Positions 10,751-21,733 of a stretch of 64,000 bases of DNA are shown here, piece after piece. Position 1 is the first letter of the stretch, and each line of letters opens with the position of its first letter. Under the pieces are notes generated by a model. That model searched no databases. It was not told the DNA's origin and was given only the letters and a program-made list of their open reading frames with translations. The DNA is from Ananas comosus (lineage: Eukaryota > Streptophyta > Magnoliopsida > Poales > Bromeliaceae): positions 11,866,808 through 11,930,807 of the forward strand of contig NC_033631.1 in NCBI RefSeq assembly GCF_001540865.1, read 5' to 3'. The position numbers were made by a program, and so were the translations under genes.

Positions 10751-13305
10751 ATGGATTTTCGTAACAAAATTCTCTCCCCAAGTTCGTGCATTGGTGATGC
10801 AAATCACTTCCTCTCTGGTAATTCTCTTCCCCATTTTGATTAATTTTAAACATCTATATAATGTTTGTCCTGGTGAACATCTATCTATCTCCTTGTGAAT
10901 TGCTTTTAATGTTCTTTACCTGTGCTTCATTATTACTACTTTTCCTTATATTTTTTTTTCCTATGATTATTCTTTTCCTCCTCGTCTGAGTTTCGGTTTA
11001 GTAATCAGCTGAGTTAAGCCTTTTCTACTCTTTTTTAACTCAAGGTTCTGAAAGAAAAAAGTGTAGCAAAAAGGAACTTGTCGAAGAAAACGATGAGAAC
11101 TGCGAACATGTTAACAATTCCGGAACAAGCGCACGAAGTCCAAAGAAAGAAGAATCTAAGATGTTCATGTCGAAAAGTGTATCTTCAACAACAAACACGA
11201 ATATTCTGACTGAGAGAAACAGCGCTTCCGACACCTTCTTCGAGATTAACCCTCAATTAAAACCCTCACTGGGTCTCACCGATTTCGAATCCTCTCGTCA
11301 AATAATCACACCTCACTCGATAGGAACACGGTCACTGGTCGATAACAGTTCACTCGGCTCTCATTTTCCTTCTTCGGCTCCTTATGATCCTGCGACCAAC
11401 TACACGTCCCCAAGGCCCGAATTCCTCCGCTACAATCCAAACAGGAAAAGGGAAATCCTTTCGTTCATAGAGCAAGAGATGGAGGAAGAACTAGAATACA
11501 GGTTCCGCTCGAGTTCTTCGTCTGATACTGAGAAGCTCAACACAAAGGGATCATCTTCACATTCATCGGTTTCTTGCCAATTAAATTTACACAACGAAGA
11601 ATTTATAATTGCTGATGAAGATGATAGTGATGTTGAAGATAATGAGATTGAAGAGAAGGAAAGGTACACCGGGCTAGCATGGAAGTTGTTTCTTCTATTT
11701 GGGGTTTTAGCATCTTCATTTTGTTACATATCTTCCATGAATTCGATTGCCGATACTTATTCACTAGAATTAGGAGTAATAGGAAGAAATCTCAAGAATA
11801 CAAGGGATTGGGCATTTCCCAGGAAAGCGTACATTGGGGCCATGTTGGGCTTCTCAAATGTGTGCTTACATGCAAGTCTTAGTGAATTTACGTGCCGAAT
11901 TGATGGTAATCTTAATGAAGGGAATGACTATGAAAGGAAGGAATTGAAAGGAATACAACACGTAGAGAGTTTGTTCAGATCAAAGAGCAACAACGTGAAT
12001 GAAGCCGAAAATGAAAGGGATGAAATTATTAAGGATGAAACACTCGGTGATGCTCACTCAGTGGCTGAAGGAAAGGTCGGGGAGACTGGTTATGTTAATG
12101 ACAGCATTGCTCCAGGAAGAAGCACATTTGAATCCGGAGATGAAAACGGCGATAGTGACGCATCTTATAATGTGATAACGGACGAATCTTTTCAAGCTGC
12201 GCCAATTGAGGTAGCTTCTTTGAACTGGACAGTTGATGAAGAAGCACGACCGGATCTCATTACATTGGAAGTAGATGAAACTTCTCTGGACGATTAGAAG
12301 AATGAACAAACGAAAATGCGAGCCAACTTCTTGGTTGGATTAGGACGGCCGAGATATGTGCCATATTTGATATTTCTTTTGACGTCTTTGTCGATGATAA
12401 TTGGTTTGAGTACTTTGTACAAGCACTTCCGAAGGTGTAATAAGATCTCTTCTCCTGCCTCTTTTCCGTCTCCGTCGCCACCTGCCTCTGAATTTAAGGA
12501 AACTAAGATTGGTTCGGAAGTTTTTGCGAAGGCTAAAACAGCTGACAATGCTAGTGATTTAGATGTCGAGCGCAAGCGTTCAGAGACTTCTGCGAAGGGA
12601 TACATGGATTTGAATGGGGCTCGGCCACCAAAAGTCGAATTATTAGGGGAATTCGCACTTACAGGTGCAACTTCCTCGAAAACAAGTTCTGTTCAAAGAT
12701 TGCAGAGAAGAGGAGCTGATTCTTCTGCAGAATCTCCGCTCTCTCAGAAAAGAAGCTCAGCAAGGAATAACACTTTGAACGAATCATCAGCATCAGCGGA
12801 GTCCAATACAAGTAAGAGCTCTAGTGTTCCGAAGACGCAGAGGAAAGAGGTGATTACTTCTTTTTAGTATCATTTCGGAGTAAATTCTTGCATATTTGCA
12901 TTTTGTGTCTCATAGAAATCACAGTATTAGATTTATTTCCATCCATTTATTTACTAAAAAGAGGAACAGAGTTTGCAATTTACCTTGACATAGTAATACA
13001 TATGATCATGATTTAAAAGATGTGAACTTGTAGATTGATTATTTATTTGATTTTGTTACAGCTGTTTTTATCCAAATAAAATCATTGCGTGCCCTATTTT
13101 AGCTCTTTCTATTAGATTAATTGATAACCATTTATTGCAAAGTAGAGATCTTGTTTTACAGCTTTCCAGTTAATGCTGATCACTATTTTTTGCTTATGTG
13201 AACTAGCAGGCAAGAGAGAGGGGAGATATTGCTAAGATGGAGACCGCCACCACTCCTTTGAGGCGATCGAGCCGGCTCCGCAATCGGGTCAATACCTCTC
13301 CTTGA
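10751..13305 (+). CDS. Two-TM plant protein of unknown function, frame broken by one TAG
   Basis: Exons 10751-10817, 11045-12849 and 13210-13305 join in phase with GT-AG introns. The N-terminus is MDFRNKILSPSSCIGDAN and the C-terminus TPLRRSSRLRNRVNTSP, a basic tail. A hydrophobic segment GLAWKLFLLFGVLASSFCY (about residues 232-250) follows an acidic stretch, and a second, YVPYLIFLLTSLSMIIGL, lies after codon 459. The only fault is TAG at 12295-12297, after ETSLDD; the same frame continues for 184 codons. A GT-AG segment at 12211-12297 (87 nt, donor GAG|GTAGCT, acceptor GATTAG) would remove the stop and keep the frame, giving 626 residues. Alternatives are a nonsense allele, a base error, or readthrough. 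The VELLGEF block after the second TM looks conserved, but I cannot name the family or its function. Confidence 0.7.
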
Positions 13306-14004
13306 GCTGCAGAAGATGTCATGGTTTCTATCTAGATTTTGACGTTCTTCTCCGATGAGCCGGATACGGAAACAGCTTCCTGTTGTTCCAAATTTTGGTC
13401 TAGGCATTTCCTCTGACATAGGATGATGTAAGAAGTGAAAGTTCAGTAATGTTGTTGTATTAGCTGCTTGATTTTCATAAGCTTCGCTAAGTTGTGCACA
13501 TCCATCTAATCAAAAAAAAAAAAACATCTATCTAATTATTGTGGACAATTTGATGCACTCTACATCCTTAATGTGCATGAGAATAAATATTCATTTATCT
13601 CAAATTTCAAAAGAATTTGATGGAAATCCAAATCAAATCACCACCTAGTGAACCTGAGTATATGAGCATTCAACCGGTTTATAATCATATCCTAATTAAT
13701 AAACTCACATTCATATTCATAATTACTATTATTATGCAAAATAATCCGTACGTGGCATACGAAAATTAGATACAACCCTCAAAAGATGAAATGGCCTCAC
13801 TATAAATCAAATAAAATATGAAACCAAAATTAAAAACAAAAAAACAAAAGCATAAATGAATAAAAGAATAGGAGTGAGTATACATTATTAGACAATCTCT
13901 CTCTCCTCGTCGTGATCAAACCAACGCCACCACACGATAACAAACGCCAAATTGGCCATCACCTCACGAGAGCAACAGGAGCCGTCCGATTTCCCAACCC
14001 GGAA
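13306..14004. other. Convergent intergenic region
   Basis: Lies between two stop codons facing each other and presumably holds both 3' UTRs. A/T-rich with poly(A) near 13510. No further coding signal seen. Confidence 0.5.
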
Positions 14005-15607
14005 CTAGTCCTGATCCTGATCGCCGCAGAGCTCCTTCCGCAGCCTCCGCGAGAAGAGCTTGCAAGCGTCCATGCTGAGATCGACGGCGGCGGAGAGCGC
14101 CACGAAGAGCGCCGCGTCGGCCACGCAGGTGACGTGGCTCACCCCGACCTCCACGGTGGGCCTGCTCACCTTCCCCTCCCCCTCGATCGCGCACCCCATC
14201 ACGAACCCCCCGCCGCCCGACGGCCCCGATCCCGCCACGTGGCCCTCCGTCAGGTCGATGGCGAATTTGCCCCCGCGCCGCACGCTCAGCACCGACTCGG
14301 CCAGCCGGATCGCCGAGCCGGAGCCGGCGCCGACCCCGGGGCCGGGGCCGGAGAGGAGGTCGAAGCGGTAGCCGAGGGCGTCGACGGGGCCGCGGTCGCG
14401 CCAGGCCTCGAGCCGGCCCCACGGCTCCCAGTTGGGGCCGGAGCCGTGGGGGCCGGCGGCGGCGCGGAGGATGAGCCACGCGCCCGGGTTGGCGCGGGAG
14501 ACGCGGTCGGAGCCCCGGGAGGGCACGAACGGGGTCACCATCGACGCCGCCGCCACGGGCGACCCCGACAGGTCGTGGATCGTCACCGTCCATCCCTTGC
14601 GCTGCTCCATCCGACGCTGTGAGGAGGAGTAGCGCCGGTCCCGCTCGCGCCCGAAGGAGCCGAACCACGACCTGAGCTTGCCCGCGCTCGACTGATCCGG
14701 ATCGGACGGCAGTGATCTGAAAAAAATTGTGCCGCGCGTGTATGTTAGTCGGCCGAAATTCAAGTAGCTAGCAACAGTGTGTATATATAGACAGTGAGCA
14801 TTAGTATCCCAGACACTAGCTAGTTAAGAATAGTGATGACGAGCATTATTAACTAACTAATAATTGAATTCATTCGGTAAATAATGACCAGATTCAAATA
14901 AATAAAAAAATAAATAAATAAATAAATAAATAAATAACATAACAGTAGAATCATGATGCGGAGTCTAACCTGGATCTGGTGGTGCACCGTCTCCGGTCGG
15001 CGCTGAACCTGCAGCTAAAAACGGGCTGGCGAACACACCCACCGCCGCGCCCGCTCCTCTGCACTTGATACACCACCGGGCTGCACTCGGGCTCGCCGCC
15101 GAACTGGAACACGAAGCGGGGGTCCGGCTCGGCCCGGACCACCAAATGCAGCATCGCCCCCGAGCCGGACCCGACCGGAACCCACCCGCTATGCGCCACC
15201 ACCACCCCCTTCCCCCCCTTCCCCGCGCCCTCCACATCGACCCCGACCCTCACCCTCCCCATCGCCCTCCCCGCGCTCACCCCGCACGTGCTCCCGCTCC
15301 GGCCCGCGTAGACCGTCACCACCAAGCCGGCCGGTTTGCCCGCGAGCCGCCGAACCGCGTCCGGCCCGAGGCTGATCACGACGGGCGTCGACGGCGCCGA
15401 CGCGGACGACGCCGCGGCCGTCGGATCGTCGGCGAGGGGGAGGGAGACGGAGGCTGCGGTCTGGGACGGCACGACGTCGGGGATGCGGAGGGTGCAGAAG
15501 CAGGGGGTCGTGGACGGGTGCACGCCGGGCCCGGCGGGTCGGGTCACCGCCGGTAACTTCACCGCGAGCGACTCCACCGTCACCCGAACGAACGGGCTCG
15601 GCTCCAT
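14005..15607 (-). CDS. DUF1005 family protein (2 exons)
   Basis: Exons 15607-14970 and 14716-14005 join in phase (R-S-R|S-L-P-S-D) to 449 residues. It begins MEPSPFVRVTVESLAVKLP; a GTG-initiated extension upstream is not needed. Family hallmarks recalled from plant DUF1005 proteins are all present: HPSTTPCFCTLRIPD, STCGVSAGRAMGRVRV, AEPDPRFVFQFGGEPECSP, RQPVFSCRFS, the RSRSLPSD junction, KGWTVTIHDLSGSPVAAASM, NPGAWLILR and ALSAAVDLSMDACKLFSRRL near the end. No catalytic motif is known for the family and the biochemical role is not established. Both exons are strikingly GC-rich compared with the surroundings, a feature common in monocot genes, and this creates long meaningless open frames on the other strand. 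Confidence 0.92.
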
Positions 15608-15637
15608 AGCGCTATCCACACCGCACGCACCTACCCC

Positions 15638-15640
<3 letters not shown>

Positions 15641-15674
<34 letters not shown>
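15641..15674. repeat. (TC)n microsatellite in the DUF1005 leader
   Basis: An uninterrupted TC dinucleotide run of about 34 bases, ending 34 bases upstream of the DUF1005 ATG; on the transcribed strand it reads as (GA)n in the probable 5' UTR or core promoter. GA/TC runs are frequent at plant promoters. Confidence 0.9.
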
Positions 15675-15678
<4 letters not shown>

Positions 15679-17071
15679 CTAATAAGTGTTGAGCTGTTGT
15701 GTGTGTGTGTTACGTCGCGACTCGCCTTGTTCTGATCTCTCTATACCTACCATATAAATGATAGTTTAAATATTTATAATAGTAGCCGATTTATAATGCC
15801 GAATACAACCTGGATAAAGCCGTCGAGAATTTCAGAATATATTAGCATAACATTACGTACGTCGTTGTTACGATGACACGTGGGGCCAAGTTATGTGGAT
15901 CCTCAATGCCAGGTGAGAATGATTGAGTACTAAAAGTGCAAACCAGTAAGGGAGGCGACGTGGAATGTCCTGATTGGGTGAAAATAGTTATAAAATTTTA
16001 TTTTCTATTAAAAAATTATTATTTACAGCCAGATTGTCATGAAAACTACATAGCACGTATACGACTCGACCGTCGGGTACAAATTTAATAAAAGTTTGGG
16101 GGGTTCAGTGCGAATTTTACAAGGGAAAGCCCGAAAGGGACGGGGGGGGGGGNNNNNNNNNNNNGGGGGGGGGGGGGGGGGGAAGTGACGGGTGGGACTA
16201 AAGATAGGCTGGATATGGGCGGGTACACGCTGTCACGGGGCCCTCGATTAAGGGCTAATCCAGCTGGATCTTGGTTGGATCCAAATGTATATTAAATAAC
16301 TTAAAATAATATTAAGACAAAAATTAATTATTAAATTATCTGGTAGGCGACAGTGATGGAGTCGGCGAAGATAAGAGACGAGAGATAGGTTGTTAACAAC
16401 TTTAATCATATTTGTTAGCTAGTGATGGAAATAGATGTAAGTACTCGAAGGTTAGCGATGCATTAAACTGTACAGCATCGGCAAAAAAAAAAAAAGTGAC
16501 AGATCCAATTCACGAACTCTTATAAAATTGTGCAACAGCGACTCAGCTGTTCGTTCTACTATAATATTACCCAATGCATTGATTCAATCAATGTATAATA
16601 TTTCCAAGTATTAAATTGTCATATAGATGGAAACACACCCTTCCTTAAAAAGGTGGATTGATTAATTCCAGGTAATTACCTGTTTCCAAAAGTTCGTTGA
16701 CTGCCTAACTGCAATATCAGCATAAAATTTTAATTTACAAAATAAAATATTATTAGAGATCCATTCAACTACAGATTGTTAGGATTTTTATAAAGATGAT
16801 CCAATTAATCATATTCAGATATATATTTATTATAAATAAATGTCAATTCCGATAGAAATAAGACCTTTCGATATAATATATTTTATTCTTTTTTATTTAT
16901 TTAAATTAAATAAAATCATAATCAGACTTTTATATAAAGAAGTACTCTCATCTTCTCACATGAATTCTGATAACGTTCAAATTACAGTTTGACTTTTCGC
17001 TTCTGTATATTAATTAAAAAAATTTTCCCTATGACACTCTATAAGCTATTTTATAATTCTGAATATTGATA
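15675..17071. other. Intergenic DNA with an assembly gap
   Basis: Twelve N bases at 16153-16164 sit inside a G homopolymer and mark a sequencing or assembly gap. The rest is A/T-rich, with no supported exon. The DUF1005 promoter presumably lies in the leftmost few hundred bases. Confidence 0.6.
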
Positions 17072-17080
17072 TATATTTAG

Positions 17081-17623
17081 GAGTGAGGCTACTATGCTAT
17101 CGGAAGCACGGAGCCTTCCGTGCTTCCAGCTCGTTTTCGATGTTACGACTTTCGAATCGTCGATCAGCTCCGTTAAACTTGATCTAGAGTATTTGAAGTA
17201 GCTAGAAAATAAATTTTATGATTTTACGATATCATTTGCCTAGTGAACGAAGGGCCTCAAAATCAACGGCTGAAAATAAAAATCTTATAAAATGTAACAA
17301 TATGATATTAAAATTTTAAATCAAAATATTGATCTTGTTTTATATAGTATAAAGAATTTTCTATCAAAATTTCACGTGATTTGGATATTTCTACACCGTT
17401 AAACTTGCAAACAGCTAACTACGGCCATTGAAATTTGTTGATTTTGAGCGCATTCGATCACTAGGCAAATGATATCGAAAAATAATAAAATTTATTTTCT
17501 AGGTACTCCAAATACTCTGGATCAAGTTTAACGGAGTCGATCGACGATTCGAAAGTTGCAACATCGAAAACAAGCTGGAAGCACGGAAGGCTCCGTGCTT
17601 CCGATAGCATAGTAGCCTCACTC
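17081..17623. mobile_element. Mutator-like foldback MITE, 543 bp
   Basis: Ends begin GAGTGAGGCTACTATGCTAT and the right end is its exact reverse complement. The inverted similarity continues for roughly 190 bp on each side with few mismatches. A 9-bp direct repeat TATATTTAG flanks it at 17072-17080 and 17624-17632, the duplication length expected of Mutator-like elements. Each terminus also carries its own inner hairpin, at 17102-17127 on the left: GGAAGCACGGA paired with TTCCGTGCTTCC. No protein is encoded, so mobility would need a transposase in trans. The near-identical arms suggest a recent insertion. Confidence 0.9.
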
Positions 17624-17632
17624 TATATTTAG

Positions 17633-18625
17633 TTCTATTATCTTTACATGTAATATAGATCTAAGACAGAGCCTTAACATCAAAATATCGTTTATGTATT
17701 TGCTAATGTATCAAAAGTGCGCAAAGATATTATCATTCGATGGCGCGAAGCATTTCCAGGTGCACTCTTGAGATGCTGAAGATTCTTTAGCTTCTGAGGA
17801 GCCTGAACCGATTGGCAGTTACAGCTAAACCCTGTGGGTTCCAGAGGATCCTGTGTTGCTCGTGGCCATGGAGAGTACACACACATATATATCCTTACAT
17901 CTCTGTCATGTGGACGCCTGAGGAATCCAACTCATGCACATGTACCTCTTTTACGCGCCTCATTGTTTGACCCAAATATCGAAACGTACGTAAAATAATA
18001 GCATCCGAGAATTATAAGAAGCGGCATCGATTTGTTGTGCTAATATGCTGTGCTGCTTCACTGAATATAATGCTCGATATTACTGCAGCATCGATCACTT
18101 GCTGGTCCCTCCGGTGCCCATCGCTTCGCGGAGAAGCACGTGCGCCTGCTCCCGAGTGGTATTTTGTATCCATCCAATCGCACGTGCTGTCACGAGGGAC
18201 AAGTAGGTCAAGTGGATTTTGTCTGGGCCCGTTTATTCAGTTTGCTCTGCTCCGTTTCGAACCATACCAAGTGAAGTAGCTTTGCGTGATTTCTCGGTGC
18301 ATTTACTTGGACGACGCAATTTCAAACGAGACCGTTCAATGGTTTATTGCGAGCGGTGAGTGCTCTTCGATGACGAACATTGCAAACCGCCGATCTATGT
18401 ATGCCTTTCAGTCGCGAAACTCATTTAGAGGTAATTTCGATCGAACGCAATACGAAACCGCTGTTCAAACATAATCGGACACGCTTCAAGGTTACTGAAA
18501 GGAATCCCGAAGTAGGCGCAACGCGAGTTTTCACATCTAACCCAAGAAATGAGACAACATGTTAAAATATGACGCAGAGTAAGGAAAAAAAAAAAAGAAG
18601 AAGGAAACTATTGTAAACACTCAGC
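17633..18625. other. Intergenic DNA, no gene recognised
   Basis: Mixed-composition DNA with several 60-80-codon open frames (for instance 17692-17886 minus, 18037-18279 plus). None shows splice support, a known motif or a matching neighbour, so I treat them as chance. Confidence 0.4.
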
Positions 18626-18957
18626 TACCGTTTGATTCGGGGTTAAGGAAAAACTAGTTATTCCAGGGATAGGATTAAGTTTAGGGTTAAGGTGGGGTTA
18701 AAGTATTTTTGTATTTGGTTGGAGGTTAGAGTTAAGTCAGGATAGTGAAAAATAGTGTTTGGTTGGAATAAGTGGGATAAGAAGGATAGTGGGTTATTAT
18801 GAATAAAAAATAGTATTTGGTTGGAGTTTGGTGGGGTTAGGTGGAGTTAGCTAACCCGAAATATCCCATTTGAGGTGGCCCATTTTTAGAAGTGTTTGGG
18901 GATAAAATGGGGGTTAAGGGGTTATTCCACCCCTTAACCCCCAACCAAACGGAGGTA
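18626..18957 (+). mobile_element. MITE-like repeat, copy 1
   Basis: Starts TACCGTTTGATTCGGGG and ends CCCAACCAAACGGAGGTA, imperfect inverted termini. The interior has motifs such as TTTGGTTGGA, TAAGAAGGATAGTGGG and ACTAGTTATTCCAGGGATAG. The same elements recur in reverse orientation at 37445-37807, so this is a dispersed repeat. A clean target-site duplication is not visible, so the superfamily (PIF/Harbinger- or hAT-like) is left open. Confidence 0.75.
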
Positions 18958-21283
18958 TTAGAATAATCATCAAATGGACACACAGTAGCAACAGTGGTCA
19001 CATTTGAGCCCAACAACAACATGGCCCGTTGAAATTTAGCCCATTGTGATGGAATGGCCAAACCAGGCGTAGACAAGGCCCTACCTCAATCAAAATTAAA
19101 GGCGTGATTAACTTTTTTTCTCTTTTTTTTTTTGTTAAGACGTGATTAAGTATCCTAATGTTTGTTCGTAATAATAAATTATAATCATCATTTGACTAAC
19201 CAAATCAGTGGGCGATGGAAGATTATAGCAAGCGCCCAGTGCACCGCAAAGACGTGCACCGCGCCAATAGTTTCCACTTATCATTCAAGGCCAAATTATG
19301 CTTTTTCAATATGGAAGTTTAAAATTTCAGATAGTGGAGATTGCATTACAGCAACAACAAAACAAAGCAAATGAGATTATGGTGCATTGATAAAGCCGTA
19401 CACCAAGTGCAGGCAATAATTCCTTCCCTGGCGAGATGAACAGGCTTGGGTTAATAAGAGGACCATGGCTGCTCCTCCCAACAAACATGCGCTTCACTCT
19501 TCGGAAGCCCACGTTCGAGGCATATTTACAAATCATCTGCATGTTACAATCCACTCATCAAAGTAGAGCTTTAGTTTGCTAAATACCTGGTGCGCCTATG
19601 AGCAACTAGATCGACGACGTTGGATTCAGATATCTATGTTGAATATCTGTATCTATGTTTATATCTATACCTCTATACATTATTTCTCTTAAAATTACCA
19701 TATGATAACTTTTTTTTTTCACTATGAGTGTAGACTCTACCCTGAAGCAGCTCAAGTCCTTTCTCTTCTTTTTCTTTAGGCTGATATTTTTGTTCATCAA
19801 CAAGATGAATTTCATTTCTTATCATCACTTTTTTTTATCGTTGTTTTTTTTTTTTTAATGTTTTCTCTTTTTTTCAATTATTTATCCGTCGTATCGCACG
19901 AATTACTATGCTAATATATATTAAAAATGCCATATTCTACGAGCTTATGTTGGCGGAGTGTAATAATTATTTCATATTATTTTAGATAATATTAAAATAG
20001 AAAATTATTAGCTTGAATTCAGTCTCACAAATCTTCAAGCGTTTGTTTTTTCTTCCCATCTAACTAAATTCATATCTTGGTTTTATGTAATTTAATACAA
20101 GCAACCTCCAAAGCGACATCGACTCTCAACCAATAATTTTTACTTTCGGCGTTTGAAAATGAGTGCGACATGTACAGGCGTATAAATTATAGGTAGTAGG
20201 TACGTTTTGAGCCACCCATACCATTACCTCAGGTGTAAAATAAAGGCAATCGGGGTGCACCCCATCCTTAGTAAACGCACGTGCCTCGTGATCTGGACTT
20301 CTTTGGACCTATCTTGGGATCTCACTCGCATCCCATTCCCATTCCCATTCCCATCTTCCTACAAAATATCATTTTGTGCACCAGGTGCATCTATACAAAC
20401 TGGTGTGCACCATTCATTATTCACTCTAAAACTCAGCTCCAACTCAACTTAGACTCCGCTTTGGGTCGTGCGAAAAACACGTCGTGTAAGTGATAACACA
20501 TACTATAGATCACAAAGTTCGATTAGATACAATTTTTATGATCGTCATAAACCAGAGAGGCATAACACTGTATATTTGTTTTTTCTCAATATCTCTTGGT
20601 GAAATAACATTAACTCACTACCCAAGGAACTCTAACTAATTTTTGGCCAAGCAAAATGTAACGACGCATCGGATGAAATAGATCAAGTATGAGATGTAAC
20701 GGACTGCTGATAATTTGTGGTACACCGATGTGCCAGTGCACCGGGTGTAGGCAGATTTTCTCCACCAGCTGTCAAGTCGCTGGCCAATCCGTTTCGCACC
20801 CCGACTCCCGTCTTTCTTGAACGCAGTCAAGCTTAAGTTGTAGGTAAAATGTGCGGCTGTTCGTATACTATCCCGATGTTGCTTTTTAGTCCATTTTGTT
20901 TTTTGTTTTGCGTAAATATTTTAAGTTTCCACATTTTCAATTATGTTACAGTTTAGTCGTTGACAATAAAATAAAAGCATAGTTTTATATAAAATACATA
21001 TCTTGTTGTTTGACTTAATTATAGGAGGGAGAAGTCACTTATTTAAATAAATATTTAGTTAAATTTATTTAATCATGATTGATGTATTATTTAGTAGCGA
21101 CGGTATTTAGTAGCAAGAGGTTAAGTGCAATATCATTTTAGATAGGCTTGTAATCATTGATTAAAAAAATTATTTTTTTAAGAGGTAGTAATTTGAAGAT
21201 GATGGTGGGCGAAGTTGGGTAGGAGAAAGAGTGTTTATAAATAATAGAGCCCAATCCATATTCTCTTCTGCACACCAAACATA

Positions 21284-21324
<41 letters not shown>

Positions 21325-21733
21325 TTATATTATATATATATATTATATATAAATAATATTTTGCGAAGTAATTAGGGGGGAACTTTTCGGGTCCCATTGC
21401 ATGACAAGTCGAAAATCAGCAAAAAAGATCATTCCTTAAAAAGAGGGAAGATTAACGGCTCTTAACGCGGCGCTTAACGGGGGGATGGAGTCGCCGTTTG
21501 GCGGTCTCCCCTTGTTTCAAATTTATTGCGGAGTCGTCTCTTTTCGCCTCCAAAGACGAAATGGTGTGTCGTCGTTTTGTTTTTCTAATTTTTATTAATA
21601 TAATAAATTTGCCACACAATTTTCCTCCTCAGTAATTCTCCGTCCCCTCTCTCTCTCTCTCCCCCTCCTCGGAGAGATTTGTTAGAAGCCCTAACCCTAC
21701 CCCGTGGATTCGCCCAAGCGGAAACCCTAGATC
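18958..21733. other. Intergenic DNA upstream of MKK6
   Basis: A/T-rich with poly(T) tracts (19109-19133, 19827-19857), a short CCCATT hexamer run near 20331-20354 and a (TA)n run. A minus-strand frame at 19384-19554 (…RRVKRMFVGRSSHGPLIN…) reads smoothly and is preceded by a TGCAG acceptor, so it may be a gene remnant, but I do not recognise it. AACGG cores at 21454-21458 and 21476-21480 lie 250-280 bp before the MKK6 ATG. The leader contains a (TC)n run at 21647-21661. Confidence 0.4.
21287..21321. repeat. (TA)n microsatellite
   Basis: TA dinucleotide run followed by further TATATATATT interruptions up to about 21350. Such runs are prone to length variation. Confidence 0.9.

Noticed and set aside
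12316..12867. Separate gene beginning at ATG 12316
   Set aside because: It is in the same frame as the upstream exon, 18 bases past the TAG, and lacks its own promoter; one interrupted gene is simpler. Reinitiation remains possible.
13912..14668. Long open frames on the plus strand and in other minus frames opposite DUF1005 exon 2
   Set aside because: They arise from high GC and few stops; the minus frame with KGWTVTIHDLSGSP matches DUF1005, the others match nothing.
15065..15692. Plus-strand frames rich in Arg/Pro/His opposite DUF1005 exon 1
   Set aside because: Same GC-rich shadow effect; composition is not protein-like.
18837..19076. Minus frame MSTPGLAIPSQWAKFQRAML
   Set aside because: Half of it lies in the MITE-like repeat, so it is not an independent gene.
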